Source: Alteromonas aestuariivivens
Lineage (GTDB): Bacteria; Pseudomonadota; Gammaproteobacteria; Enterobacterales; Alteromonadaceae
Direction of reading: 5' to 3'
DNA length: 64,000 nt
Assembly (NCBI RefSeq): GCF_003367475.1
Contig: NZ_QRHA01000005.1
Span: 279,641 to 343,640, forward strand
Shown: in pieces, positions 1 through 8,733 of the stretch
How the letters are laid out: each line of letters opens with the position of its first letter
Position numbering within the stretch: position 1 is the stretch's first letter
The notes under the pieces: generated by a model
Told to the model about the DNA's origin: nothing
The model's database searches: none
The model's input: the letters and a program-made list of their open reading frames with translations, nothing else
Program-made: the position numbers and the translations under genes

Positions 1-178
1 TCAGCATGGCCAGCATCGACTGATTTTGCAGGCTGTGCAGCTTTTTGAATCGGGTCAGGTTCTGTTTGCGCAGCAAATCGTCGGCAGACGCATCGCCCAC
101 TTTAAACTCGCAATGGTGACATTCTGCCGCTTTGTCGGAAATTTTTTTGCCACATGAAGGACATTCTGTCAGTGCCAT
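1..178 (-). CDS. zinc-ribbon protein, partial (C-terminus outside window)
   Basis: Reading leftwards from an ATG at 178, the frame stays open to the window edge (59 codons). The N-terminus carries two Cys pairs, CPSC at residues 6-9 and CHHC at 20-23, which is the pattern of a short treble-clef or rubredoxin-like zinc ribbon. It is followed by a basic, probably helical stretch. An AGGAG Shine-Dalgarno sits just upstream of the ATG, so the start is well supported. The rest of the protein, and so its function, lies outside the window. I recognise only the zinc ribbon. Confidence 0.7.
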   Translation of the reverse strand, partial: MALTECPSCGKKISDKAAECHHCEFKVGDASADDLLRKQNLTRFKKLHSLQNQSMLAML

Positions 179-273
179 ACAATGCTCCTGTTTAGTTTAC
201 GTTCACAACCAGGGCAGCAATGGTCAGTAAAAGCAATTCGAAAGATTAGAAATTGGGCCTTGCCTGCCGGCTG

Positions 274-297
274 GGCCTGCTGGCTTGGCCTGCTGGC
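274..297. repeat. two direct copies of GGCCTGCTGGC
   Basis: The 11-mer GGCCTGCTGGC occurs at 274-284 and 287-297, preceded by a related GC-rich stretch from 259. It lies between the zinc-ribbon start and the symporter terminator. No function is evident. I see nothing else in 179-325. Confidence 0.5.
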
Positions 298-325
298 GTA
301 ACCCATAGGCTCCGCCTAAAAAACC

Positions 326-380
326 AAAAGCGCGAAAGCATAAACACCAAGGCTACCTTGTTTACACCTTCACGCTTTTT
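326..380 (-). terminator. terminator of the sodium:alanine symporter
   Basis: On the minus strand 380-360 and 346-326 form about 21 consecutive pairs. Several are G.U pairs that would be A-C mismatches in a plus-strand RNA, so the hairpin is strand-specific. A T-rich run (complement of 316-325) follows the stem on the minus strand. It lies just after the symporter stop at 394. Confidence 0.8.
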
Positions 381-393
381 GACAGTAATAAAC

Positions 394-2052
394 TTATTTG
401 TTCACTTTTGCCCAGTAATCATTGACCGTCTGCTTCATTTCCTTGCTCAGCAACACTATACCAAACAGGTTCGGCAGAGTCATAACCACAATGGCCACTG
501 CAGACAAAGCCCACACCAGAGTGGTGTCTGAAAACGATGCCCACACGAATCCGGCTACGTAAATTACCCGGTAAGGCATTACCGAACGGGGGCCGAGCAG
601 ATAGGTCATGGCACGGTCACCGTAATAGGACCAGGCAATGGCTGTGGAAAACGCAAACAGCATCAGGCCAATAGATACAATGTACTGGCCAAAATCACCA
701 AAGAACCCGCGGGTGAAGGCGATGGTGGTCAGTGCTGCCGAATGAACCAGCGATTTTCCACTGATTTCCAGGTTTTCTTTAACCGGCTTGCCCTTTTCTA
801 TCTTCAGTGTTCCAGTAAAGGGGTCTTCGTTGCCTAAAGAATACGTTACGTCTTCGGCTACTGAACGGGCATTGATCAGGGTGAATCCATCGCTCACAGC
901 AGTGCCGTTGACCACCTGGATTGTGCCGCTGAAGGGGGTAATGCCCGAATCGTCAATATCATTGATGTACTTGTACAGGTTTTCTACGTCCTGCTGTTTG
1001 CTGTCATCGTAATGGCCGCTGACAAACAGCATATCGGAACGGTCAAAGACGTTCTGGTGCTTCTCTTTCCAGACGCCGGAAGACAGGATCACCAACCCGG
1101 TTACGGTACAAATCAAAATGGTGTCGATAAACGGCTCAAGCAGAGAAACCATACCTTCTGATGCCGGCTCTTTGGTTTTCGCTGCCGCGTGGGCGATGGG
1201 AGCAGACCCTTGCCCGGCTTCGTTGGAAAACAGACCACGGTTTACCCCACGGTTGAACGCATACGCCAGTGACGCACCAAGGAAGCCTCCGGCTGCCGCT
1301 GAACCACTGAACGCATCGCCAATCACCGCGGCGAAAGACGGGCCGATATTTTCTAGGTTGGCAAAGATAACGCCCAACGCGCCTATCAGGTAAATCACCG
1401 CCATCAAAGGCACTACCTTCGCCGTAAAGGCTGCAATACGCTGAATGCCACCCAAAATAACCAGGGCCAGCAGAATACCCAGTACGCTGCCGACAATCAG
1501 CGGGTCAAAGCCGAAGGTGGCTTCGATACTGGTAGCAATGCCATTACTCTGCGGCAGGTTTCCGGTACCAAACGAACTGATAACAGTGGCAACGGCAAAG
1601 GCTACGGCCAGCCATTTCATGTTCAGGCGACGATCCATGTAATACATGGGGCCACCCGCCATTGTGCCATCCTCGGTTTGCACCCGGTATTTATGCGACA
1701 GGGTTACTTCCACAAACTTGGTGGTCATACCCAAAAAAGCCGTTGCCCACATCCAGAATAGCGCTGCCGGGCCGCCGAGGAAAATCGCAAATGCCACACC
1801 ACTGATATTACCCGTACCCACAGTGCCGGACAACGCGGTGGTCAGTGCACGGAAATGGGTGGTATCGCCAGGGTCGCCCTTGTGATCAAATTTACCGGTA
1901 ACCACCTGCCACGCATGCTTGAAATACCGGATTTGCGGAAATTTAAGGTAAATAGTGAAAAACAAGCCCACACCGAGCAAAACGAAAGGAAACCACGGGG
2001 CCCCTCCGAGCATGCCATCCAAAGACACGAGAAAATTATATAAAGCTTCCAA
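394..2052 (-). CDS. sodium:alanine (AGCS family) symporter with a large soluble loop
   Basis: Inner-membrane carrier of the alanine/glycine:cation symporter family, which imports small amino acids with Na+. Family hallmarks are the N-terminal [10 protein letters not shown] (residues 76-85), AMAG-like repeats of hydrophobic segments, and [20 protein letters not shown] (271-290). The start is TTG at 2052 with GGGGAAG upstream. At 552 residues it is longer than the usual 450-490. The excess is a hydrophilic stretch at about residues 330-437 between the helix ending LSSGVW and the conserved [11 protein letters not shown], which I read as a periplasmic or cytoplasmic insertion. It stands alone with its own terminator. 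The exact substrate cannot be read from sequence. Confidence 0.93.
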   Translation of the reverse strand: MEALYNFLVSLDGMLGGAPWFPFVLLGVGLFFTIYLKFPQIRYFKHAWQVVTGKFDHKGDPGDTTHFRALTTALSGTVGTGNISGVAFAIFLGGPAALFWMWATAFLGMTTKFVEVTLSHKYRVQTEDGTMAGGPMYYMDRRLNMKWLAVAFAVATVISSFGTGNLPQSNGIATSIEATFGFDPLIVGSVLGILLALVILGGIQRIAAFTAKVVPLMAVIYLIGALGVIFANLENIGPSFAAVIGDAFSGSAAAGGFLGASLAYAFNRGVNRGLFSNEAGQGSAPIAHAAAKTKEPASEGMVSLLEPFIDTILICTVTGLVILSSGVWKEKHQNVFDRSDMLFVSGHYDDSKQQDVENLYKYINDIDDSGITPFSGTIQVVNGTAVSDGFTLINARSVAEDVTYSLGNEDPFTGTLKIEKGKPVKENLEISGKSLVHSAALTTIAFTRGFFGDFGQYIVSIGLMLFAFSTAIAWSYYGDRAMTYLLGPRSVMPYRVIYVAGFVWASFSDTTLVWALSAVAIVVMTLPNLFGIVLLSKEMKQTVNDYWAKVNK

Positions 2053-2094
2053 CTTCTTCCCCTTGTTGTAATTGTTTTTAGTGCCTGATTATTA

Positions 2095-3222
2095 TTATCG
2101 TAATTGTGAAACCACTGCACGCACCGCAACGAGCAAATCTTCACCCAGCTGTCGGCAGCGTTGAACCGACCAGCCGAATTCGCTGTCCGGAAGGTTAATA
2201 TTGTCCTTAAACGGCATTTCAAATGTGTAGGACAGGCAATCAAACTGATGCCCGACGGCATTCGACGCAACGGTAAGATTGGCCTTACCCGGTTCATCCT
2301 TCGGATAGCCATATTCATCCTGGAACTCAGGCGTGGTATTCAAAAGTGCAGCTTTGAAATTGTCTTCCAGTTGCTTGAGACGCTCGGAATAATTCGGGAT
2401 CCCCTCACTGCCGGCGACAAAATTGTAAGGCAGCGCTTCATCACCGTGCAGGTCAAGATACAGGTCTACCCCACTGTGCTGCATGGCCTGAAGTACGTAA
2501 TACACTTCCGGGCTCTTTTCCAAAGAAGGAGTGGCCCACTCGCGGTTCAGATTCACCCCTGCCGCATTGGTACGCAGATGCCCGCGCACTGCGCCGTCCG
2601 GGTTCATATTCGGTACCACATAGAAAACCGCCTGATCCAGCAGGCTTCTGGCTAATCCATCCTGCTCGTCCAGAAGGCGGTAAATCAAGCCCTCTGCGCA
2701 CCATTCAGCCATGGTTTCTCCAGGATGCTGGCGGGCGGTGACCCAGATTTTCTTTTTGCCCGGCTCTTCATCACCAATCACCAGTACCGACATATCCCGA
2801 CCGTCCAGGGTTTGCCCCAGCAGACGGTGTTCACAATGGAGCGACATTTGCGCGTCATGGATCAAGTCCAGGTGGCGCTCATAGCTGTAGGGAATAAAGT
2901 ACGCGAAGTAAACGCTGGGTTGCTCGGGTGTGAAAGCGAAGGTGAGGTTGTCACCGTCAAATTCGGTATCAACCCGAAACCAGGTTTGTCTGTCGTAGGA
3001 AGCCAGCACCCGGTAATCTTCCCACCCCTTTGGGTAAGCGGACTTCGCCAGGTCGCACAAGCGAATGCGATGCAATTCAAACGGCTCGCCGAACAAGCGA
3101 AAATGGAACCATTGGTAGAATTCAGATTGATTGTCTTTTTGAATACGCAGGACGATATCGCCCGCTGACTCCGCACTCACCACCTGGATGTTGCCGGAAT
3201 CAAACTGACTGGATATATGCAT
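2095..3222 (-). CDS. M14 zinc carboxypeptidase, cytosolic carboxypeptidase (CCP-like) type
   Basis: Predicted cytoplasmic metallopeptidase of 375 residues without a signal peptide. The N-terminal 120 residues look like the beta-sandwich domain typical of the M14 CCP/Nna1-like branch. The catalytic domain follows with zinc ligands H166 and E169 (ARQHPGET), H259 (DLHGDE), the NLNREW substrate-binding motif at 224-229 and the catalytic Glu in FEMPFKD (E335). All key residues are present, so it should be active. Eukaryotic relatives trim C-terminal Glu from tubulin; the bacterial substrate is unknown. It starts at ATG 3222 with a weak ribosome site, 42 bp upstream of the symporter, and may be transcribed with it. 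Confidence 0.9.
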   Translation of the reverse strand: MHISSQFDSGNIQVVSAESAGDIVLRIQKDNQSEFYQWFHFRLFGEPFELHRIRLCDLAKSAYPKGWEDYRVLASYDRQTWFRVDTEFDGDNLTFAFTPEQPSVYFAYFIPYSYERHLDLIHDAQMSLHCEHRLLGQTLDGRDMSVLVIGDEEPGKKKIWVTARQHPGETMAEWCAEGLIYRLLDEQDGLARSLLDQAVFYVVPNMNPDGAVRGHLRTNAAGVNLNREWATPSLEKSPEVYYVLQAMQHSGVDLYLDLHGDEALPYNFVAGSEGIPNYSERLKQLEDNFKAALLNTTPEFQDEYGYPKDEPGKANLTVASNAVGHQFDCLSYTFEMPFKDNINLPDSEFGWSVQRCRQLGEDLLVAVRAVVSQLR

Positions 3223-3298
3223 TTTTCTGTCGTGGCCCTTATAATTTTGCCGGCTAATTTAGCATACTCAACCACCCAAATACCACGCTTTACTCGGC

Positions 3299-3844
3299 CT
3301 ATTCCGTGTCCGAAGGCGGCGTGGCAAGCCATGTGCGCAATTTTAGACCAATCGCCGAACTGTAACCGAGAGACTTGTCTATTACGGTAAAGTTCTCATC
3401 CAGCAAATAGTAGGTCGGGTAACCGGTGACCTGAAAAATTTCCCGGGTCTGTTCCGTCCCAAGGTACACCCGCCCTTTCACATCGGCGCGTTCCATAAAC
3501 TCCTCGACCTCAGCCGGATTGTTATAGTCCAGCGCAATACGCACTACCCGGTACTCACCCCGGTCAACGTAGTCGAGATTGCCAATGCTGACACGGCATA
3601 TCTGACACCAGGGCGCAAAAAAGTACACCAGGGTTCGCTTGCTGGCGACCGGTGCGATGGTATGTGTGTTACCCGATAATGTTGGTAATGTTATGGGTAC
3701 AATGTTCGTTTCGCCATTGGTTGGGAGCATGCCTTTGGTTTGCCACCATTGAACGGTGTACAAAACCAGACACAAAAATACCCCATCTCGGACCCAGCGC
3801 ATCCAGCGTTGACGGAACCACGGCCATGCTGATTTTTCAGTCAC
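3299..3844 (-). CDS. membrane-anchored thioredoxin-like protein (TlpA/ResA type)
   Basis: 181 residues. One N-terminal membrane segment at about 19-34 precedes a thioredoxin fold with the redox motif WCQIC (C80 and C83) and the cis-proline region TGYPTYYLLDE (P143). The anchor would place the domain in the periplasm, where it could reduce or isomerise disulfides, as TlpA-like proteins do in cytochrome maturation or protein folding. No cytochrome genes lie nearby, so the partner is unknown. The start is GTG at 3844 with AGG upstream. It is separated from the carboxypeptidase by 76 bp. Confidence 0.85.
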   Translation of the reverse strand: MTEKSAWPWFRQRWMRWVRDGVFLCLVLYTVQWWQTKGMLPTNGETNIVPITLPTLSGNTHTIAPVASKRTLVYFFAPWCQICRVSIGNLDYVDRGEYRVVRIALDYNNPAEVEEFMERADVKGRVYLGTEQTREIFQVTGYPTYYLLDENFTVIDKSLGYSSAIGLKLRTWLATPPSDTE

Positions 3845-3935
3845 GGTCTTGCCTATCTACTAATTGGATTATAAGAACTGTCGAATTCGAGTGTTTTGGC
3901 TTAATTATGATTTTCTAACACATCATGACATTGCA

Positions 3936-3958
3936 TTTTGTACACACAAGGTACAAAA
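3936..3958. promoter_or_regulatory. inverted repeat TTTTGTAC-N7-GTACAAAA
   Basis: Perfect 8-bp arms at 3936-3943 and 3951-3958 lie upstream of the thioredoxin-like gene (start 3844) and partly overlap the A-tract of the next terminator. It may be an operator for the thioredoxin-like gene. This is inference only. Confidence 0.35.
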
Positions 3959-3985
3959 AAACCGGCGCAGGATCTACAGCACCGG
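3955..3985 (-). terminator. terminator of the long-form GAPDH gene
   Basis: On the minus strand, CCGGTGC (3985-3979) pairs with GCGCCGG (3968-3962), including one G.U pair. Seven U follow. It lies 22 bp after the stop of the GAPDH gene. Confidence 0.75.
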
Positions 3986-4006
3986 CAACATATTATGAGT
4001 ATTTTT

Positions 4007-5452
4007 TTAAATCGGAATGGTTGGCACCGTTAATTGCGCCATATCACGGATTACACGCATAACCTGGCAACTGTAACCAAACTCATTATCGTACCAGAGG
4101 TACAGGGTGACCCGGTTTCCGGCCACGATAGTTGCCTGTGAATCTACCACGGATGCTGCCTGGGTCCCCACCAGATCGGTGGACACAATTTCAGTGCTGG
4201 CGGTGTAATCAATCTGGTGCTGAAGAGACGAAAACAGCGACGTATTGCGCAAAAATTCATTCACACTCAGCTTATCGGTTTCAGCCGCAAGATTCAGATT
4301 CAGGATCGCCAGCGAAACATTCGGGGTGGGCACACGTATGGCATTCCCGGTAAGCTTTCCTTCCAGTTTTGGGTACGCCTTGGCCACAGCTTTTGCTGCA
4401 CCGGTTTCCGTCAGCACCATATTCAGCGGTGCGCTGCGCCCCCTGCGATCCGCTTTATGGAAATTGTCGATAAGATTCTGGTCGTTGGTGTACGAATGCA
4501 CAGTTTCAACATGGCCACTGACAATACCAAATTCCTCATCCAATGCCTTCAGCACTGGCGTGATCGCATTGGTAGTACAACTGGCGGCGGACATAATGGT
4601 GTCGTTTTCGGCAATGTCGCCGTGGTTGACACCGTGCACAATATTTTTAATGTCACCCTTGCCCGGTGCAGTCAGCAACACCTTGGCGGCACCTTTGGCT
4701 TTAAGGTGCAGGCCGAGCCCGTCACGATCCCGCCACATCCCGGTGTTATCGACCACAATGGCGTTGTCAATTCCATAACGGGTGTAATCCACTTCTGCCG
4801 GGCTGTTGGCGTAAATTACCTGAATGAAAGAACCGTTCGCCTTAATGGCGTTCCTTTCAGTATCTACCGTGATGCTGCCGTTAAATGGCCCGTGAACAGA
4901 ATCACGACGTAACAGGCTGGCGCGTTTTTCAAGATCGCCCTCTTTGCCGCCGCGAACCACGATTGCGCGAAGCCGTAGTTTGTTGTTTTTACCCTGACGC
5001 TCTATGAGCAATCGGGCCAAAAGCCTGCCAATGCGGCCAAACCCGTACAAGACCACATCGCGGGGTGCCTGATTGTCGTCGGTGTTGTAAACACCGGAAA
5101 GCTGACCTTCCAGATAACGATGCAAATCATTCTGTTCCACACCGGTGCCATAGTGAAAGTCAAACGCCAGTTTACCGATGTCAATTTCCGCCGGAGCCAG
5201 CTTCATGGTGCTCAACGCCTCAAGGATTGGCCAGCTTTCCCGCAAACGCAGCTTTATGCCTTCGTGCAGCCGCACAGTTCGGTGTGCTTTTATGATATCG
5301 ATGGCACTGGCATTTAACAAAGAACGCCCATACACCGAAATTTCAACCGCATGGTTACGATATAGTTTGCCAATCAGCGGCAACATCCGTTCGGCGAATT
5401 CCTGCCGTTCCTGCCAGCTGGTCTGTAACTCCTGTTCAAACTGTTGATTCAT
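4007..5452 (-). CDS. glyceraldehyde-3-phosphate dehydrogenase, long form with N-terminal extension
   Basis: 481 residues, about 150 longer than standard GAPDH. Residues 1-130 are an extra, mostly helical region. The Rossmann motif GFGRIGR is at 137-143 and the catalytic cysteine is C292 in SAASCTTN. The C-terminal WYDNEFGYS motif is intact. Long GAPDHs of this type occur beside a normal GapA in many gammaproteobacteria, including Pseudomonas and Vibrio. In some species they are linked to gluconeogenic or NADP-dependent flux; the cofactor here is not certain. The gene is monocistronic with its own terminator. No HexR-like site was found upstream, in contrast to gapA in this window. Confidence 0.92.
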   Translation of the reverse strand: MNQQFEQELQTSWQERQEFAERMLPLIGKLYRNHAVEISVYGRSLLNASAIDIIKAHRTVRLHEGIKLRLRESWPILEALSTMKLAPAEIDIGKLAFDFHYGTGVEQNDLHRYLEGQLSGVYNTDDNQAPRDVVLYGFGRIGRLLARLLIERQGKNNKLRLRAIVVRGGKEGDLEKRASLLRRDSVHGPFNGSITVDTERNAIKANGSFIQVIYANSPAEVDYTRYGIDNAIVVDNTGMWRDRDGLGLHLKAKGAAKVLLTAPGKGDIKNIVHGVNHGDIAENDTIMSAASCTTNAITPVLKALDEEFGIVSGHVETVHSYTNDQNLIDNFHKADRRGRSAPLNMVLTETGAAKAVAKAYPKLEGKLTGNAIRVPTPNVSLAILNLNLAAETDKLSVNEFLRNTSLFSSLQHQIDYTASTEIVSTDLVGTQAASVVDSQATIVAGNRVTLYLWYDNEFGYSCQVMRVIRDMAQLTVPTIPI

Positions 5453-5607
5453 GCATTTGCCTTATAAAGTAAAATTTATGGTGGGTTTGCACGACAGACC
5501 GAATTTTTAGGGTACACTGAGGTGATTTATGTCGTCTGGTGCTTACGGGCAGTATTTTAAGTAAACCGACAAGGAACGCCAAATTGTTGATAAGTTTCAA
5601 GTATTCA

Positions 5608-6474
5608 ATGAAAAAGCCGTTTTTTAGCAATTTGTTTAGTAAATTTCCCACAACTTACAAAAAACACCGGTTTATCGTACCGATGCTCGGCGTTGCCCTC
5701 ATCAGTGGTTGCGAGGGCATGTTCGAACCATCGATTGCGGAAATCTGTCGTCAGGACAGTGGTTTTTGCGATGATCTCAATCCGGATGGCTGGTGTCGGG
5801 CCGAAAAAGCAGAAATCATTCGCCATCGCTACCGCCACCGGGAGGATGAAACCGAATTTGATAAATATCAGCTGCTTATGATTTTTGAAGATTACAAAGT
5901 CTGTATCGGAAAGGCGGCTCAAATTCAGCACATCAAATACCGCGAAAAAGAAACCGGCCGGATGAAAGGCCTGTTGACAGCGCAACGGGAAATCAAGCGT
6001 CTGTCCCGCGAAACCCGTCATTCCCAGGAACCCCATCTGGTGTATTACCAATGGTCCCGTTACGGCCATGAGGACGCCTTGAAACTGTTCCTCGATTACG
6101 CCGAAAAAGACCAGCTAACCACCCCTGACCTGCAAATCGCGCTGGCATCCATACAGGTTAAAACCGACCTGGATAAGACCAAGGGGTCCCTTTACCGGGC
6201 GCTGAGTCTGTACAGCGACGATCAGGTGATTGACGACGAAATCTTTGACACCCTGGTAACCATTGCCCTGGATCAGGAAAGGTACCATATGGCATATGTG
6301 TGGTCGCGGGTCGCCAGTCATTTCAGCAAACGGGTGAACGATGAACAGCTGGCCATGTTGGCGAACAAGCACCAGCTGTCCGCAGATTCCCTGGACGATG
6401 TGGCAGACGAAATCACAAATGCCATAGAAGGCCGCGATTTCGATGCCCATCAGTTGGGACTGGATCGACTTTAA
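5608..6474 (+). CDS. DUF2989-like lipoprotein
   Basis: 288 residues if it starts at ATG 5608. That start gives a lipoprotein signal: a basic N-terminus, a hydrophobic stretch and the lipobox ISGC with Cys at residue 35. A GTG at 5539 in the same frame would put 23 residues ahead of the signal and is less likely. The mature part has conserved cysteines near its N-terminus and a run of helices that could form TPR/Sel1-like repeats. I recall it as a DUF2989-type family of unknown function. It is divergent from the long GAPDH gene across an 155-bp gap. Confidence 0.75.
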   Translation: MKKPFFSNLFSKFPTTYKKHRFIVPMLGVALISGCEGMFEPSIAEICRQDSGFCDDLNPDGWCRAEKAEIIRHRYRHREDETEFDKYQLLMIFEDYKVCIGKAAQIQHIKYREKETGRMKGLLTAQREIKRLSRETRHSQEPHLVYYQWSRYGHEDALKLFLDYAEKDQLTTPDLQIALASIQVKTDLDKTKGSLYRALSLYSDDQVIDDEIFDTLVTIALDQERYHMAYVWSRVASHFSKRVNDEQLAMLANKHQLSADSLDDVADEITNAIEGRDFDAHQLGLDRL

Positions 6475-6521
6475 TGGGCTGGCTGAAATAAACTTTCATC
6501 ACAAAAAATCTTACTCCAGTT

Positions 6522-6556
6522 AAAAACCGGCCATTTTAATGGAATTGACCGGTTTT
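6522..6556 (+). terminator. terminator between the lipoprotein and msrB (convergent)
   Basis: AAAACCGG (6523-6530) pairs with CCGGTTTT (6549-6556). The T run on the right and A run on the left make it usable from both strands. It lies between two convergent genes. Confidence 0.7.
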
Positions 6557-6623
6557 CTGCGCCAGAAAGATTGAAATTTGGCCAGCAGTAAAGACTGCAT
6601 TGGGGTTTGACAATGGGCCAGGG

Positions 6624-7025
6624 TCAGCCCTTTATCTGCTGATTGTCTTCGGAGCAAAACGTCAGTGAGACGGAATTAACGCAATAGCGCTGGCCTGTAG
6701 GATTTGGCCCATCCGGAAACACATGGCCCAGGTGGGCCTGACATTGGGTGCAATAGATTTCGGTTCGCCGCATACCGTGGCTGTTATCGTCACGGTATCC
6801 CACATTCCCCTGTTCAGACTGTGCATAGAAAGAAGGCCAACCGCATCCGGAATCAAATTTGGTCTGCCCTGTGAACAGTTCTGCACCACAGCACTTGCAC
6901 ACGTAACTGCCGGGGCGCGACTCGTCAAGCAATACGCCGGTAAAAGGTCTTTCTGTACCGGCCTGACGACACACACGGTACTCTTCGTCGGAGAGTTGAG
7001 ATTTCCAGTGGTCGTCGGTGGCCAT
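6624..7025 (-). CDS. msrB: peptide-methionine (R)-S-oxide reductase
   Basis: 133 residues, the full length for a stand-alone MsrB. It repairs methionine-R-sulfoxide in proteins. Two zinc-binding CxxC pairs (CKCC and CTQC) flank the GCGWPSF signature, and the catalytic cysteine is in RYCVNSVSL near the C-terminus. There is no signal peptide, so it is cytoplasmic. The gene follows gnd by 21 bp on the same strand and may be its operon partner, which would join NADPH supply with a reductase that ultimately uses it through thioredoxin. Confidence 0.96.
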   Translation of the reverse strand: MATDDHWKSQLSDEEYRVCRQAGTERPFTGVLLDESRPGSYVCKCCGAELFTGQTKFDSGCGWPSFYAQSEQGNVGYRDDNSHGMRRTEIYCTQCQAHLGHVFPDGPNPTGQRYCVNSVSLTFCSEDNQQIKG

Positions 7026-7046
7026 AATTTTCTCGCTCGTTATAAA

Positions 7047-8597
7047 TTACCGTTTAATAGCAATTTGTGGGCGCTGTGGATCACTCCAGGCAATGTGAAA
7101 CTTCTTGCCGGCAGGTTTATCGGTACGCTGATAGGTATGCGCGCCGAAGTAGTCACGCTGCCCCTGCAACAAATTGGCAGGCAGCACTGCCGAGCGATAC
7201 GCATCGTAGTAGCTGAGGGCAGACATCATACCTGGGCAGGGAATACCCGCGAGTGTGGCCTGGGCAATCGCTGAGCGCCAGTCAGACTGGAATTCGGTGA
7301 TTTGTTCAGCAAAATATGGGGCCATCAAGAGGTTATCGAGATGTTCATCCTGTTCGTAAGCCTGGGCGATGGATTGCAGAAACACGGCCCGGATAATACA
7401 ACCGGCCCGCCAGATTTTGGCAATTTCACCAAATTCCAGTTCCCAGCCATGCTCTTTGGCTGCGGTTGCCATCAGTTGGAACCCCTGTGCATAGGCACAG
7501 ATTTTAGAGCAGTAGAGAGCCTGCTCAAGTTGCTCGATCATGGCAAGCTTCTGGCTACTCTCAAGATTAAGCGGAGCAGGCCCCTGAAGTTTTTTGCTGG
7601 CCAGCAAACGTTCATCTTTGAGGGCCGAAATACTGCGGGCGAATACCGCAGAGGTAATCGTTTGTGCCGGGCTTCCCAGTTGCAGAGCACTGACCGCTGT
7701 CCACAAACCGGTGCCTTTTTGACCCGCCTTATCGAGGATCACATCTACCAATGGCTGCTGGGTTTCCGGATCAAGTTGTTCCAGCACTTCCGCACTGATT
7801 TCCATCAGATAACTGTTGAGTTTGCCTTCATTCCAGCGGCGAAAAACCGCAGCAATCTCAGCCGGAGTCATATCCAAAGCATCACGCATAATGTGGTAGG
7901 TTTCGCAAATCAGCTGCATATCGGCGTATTCAATGCCATTGTGCACCATTTTCACGTAATGCCCTGCGCCCTGAGGGCCTATATAGGTAGCACAAGGCTC
8001 GCCTTCGGTAACCGGCTTACCCGGAGTAAAGGACTCAATGGGTTTACCGGTTTTGGCATCAACTTTCGCAGCGATGGCTTTAAGCACCGGCTCAAGCCGG
8101 GTCCAGGCGTAACGATCACCTGAAGGCATCAGTGAAGGGCCGAATCTTGCCCCAACCTCACCACCCGATACGGCAGTTGAGAAAAACAGAAATTTACCTT
8201 TGAACCGTGCTTCACGTTCTACCGAATCAGTCCACAGACTGTTTCCGGTGTCGACAACGATATCGTCGGCTTCAATACCAGCGTCAATAAGGTGATTACA
8301 GACATGATCAACCGGCTCCCCGGCGGGAACGGACAGAATAATCATATGAGGGGACTTGAGATTTTTGAGCAATTCAGTAAAGGAATTACACCCTACAACC
8401 CGGGCTTCCCTGTCGCCGCGCTCGTTAGCGTCCTGAGCGATAATGGCATCCACTTTAGACGGGTCCAAATCAAAACAGGCAATACGATAGCCATGGTCGG
8501 CCAGATTCAGGGTCAGGTTACTGCCCATTACGCCTAAACCAATAAAGCCAATATCACACTCGCCCGCAGGTTGCGAACTGCCACCCTCTTTTTGCAT
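7047..8597 (-). CDS. gnd: 6-phosphogluconate dehydrogenase, decarboxylating
   Basis: Converts 6-phosphogluconate to ribulose-5-phosphate, CO2 and NADPH in the oxidative pentose phosphate pathway. The N-terminal Rossmann motif GFIGLGVMGSN and the central VHNGIEYADMQ region are typical; the C-terminal AQRDYFGAH-like motif is present as GQRDYFGAHTY. I chose ATG 8597 over GTG 8606, because GAGGTGAG overlaps the GTG and is correctly placed for the ATG. The protein is 516 residues, long-form. It competes with Edd for 6-phosphogluconate made by Zwf and Pgl in this same window. No HexR-type site of correct spacing was seen upstream. Confidence 0.97.
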   Translation of the reverse strand: MQKEGGSSQPAGECDIGFIGLGVMGSNLTLNLADHGYRIACFDLDPSKVDAIIAQDANERGDREARVVGCNSFTELLKNLKSPHMIILSVPAGEPVDHVCNHLIDAGIEADDIVVDTGNSLWTDSVEREARFKGKFLFFSTAVSGGEVGARFGPSLMPSGDRYAWTRLEPVLKAIAAKVDAKTGKPIESFTPGKPVTEGEPCATYIGPQGAGHYVKMVHNGIEYADMQLICETYHIMRDALDMTPAEIAAVFRRWNEGKLNSYLMEISAEVLEQLDPETQQPLVDVILDKAGQKGTGLWTAVSALQLGSPAQTITSAVFARSISALKDERLLASKKLQGPAPLNLESSQKLAMIEQLEQALYCSKICAYAQGFQLMATAAKEHGWELEFGEIAKIWRAGCIIRAVFLQSIAQAYEQDEHLDNLLMAPYFAEQITEFQSDWRSAIAQATLAGIPCPGMMSALSYYDAYRSAVLPANLLQGQRDYFGAHTYQRTDKPAGKKFHIAWSDPQRPQIAIKR

Positions 8598-8704
8598 TGA
8601 TCTCACCTCACAATTCAGATGGCTGCGAATATTACCATCTGTTAAACAGTTGAACAGTAATAATTACAGCTTTTTTGTTATCTGACAGAGACAAACAGAA
8701 TGTA

Positions 8705-8727
8705 TGCAGGCCATTTTCGGGCCTGCA
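8705..8727 (-). terminator. hairpin after glgX
   Basis: TGCAGGCC (8705-8712) and GGCCTGCA (8720-8727) form an 8-bp GC-rich stem with a 7-nt loop 7 bp after the glgX stop. The U-tract on the minus strand is poor, so it may be a weak terminator or a 3' end stabiliser. Confidence 0.5.
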
Positions 8728-8733
8728 CACTGT

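Noticed and set aside
253..531. Open frame across the symporter terminator
   Set aside because: Overlaps the strand-specific terminator and the 3' end of the symporter; no support.
7302..8123. 273-codon open frame opposite gnd
   Set aside because: Shadow of gnd; the protein has no domain features.
8657..8667. GTAATAATTAC palindrome upstream of gnd, looks like a HexR site
   Set aside because: The half-sites are one base apart instead of three, so the geometry does not fit TGTAATwwwATTACA.
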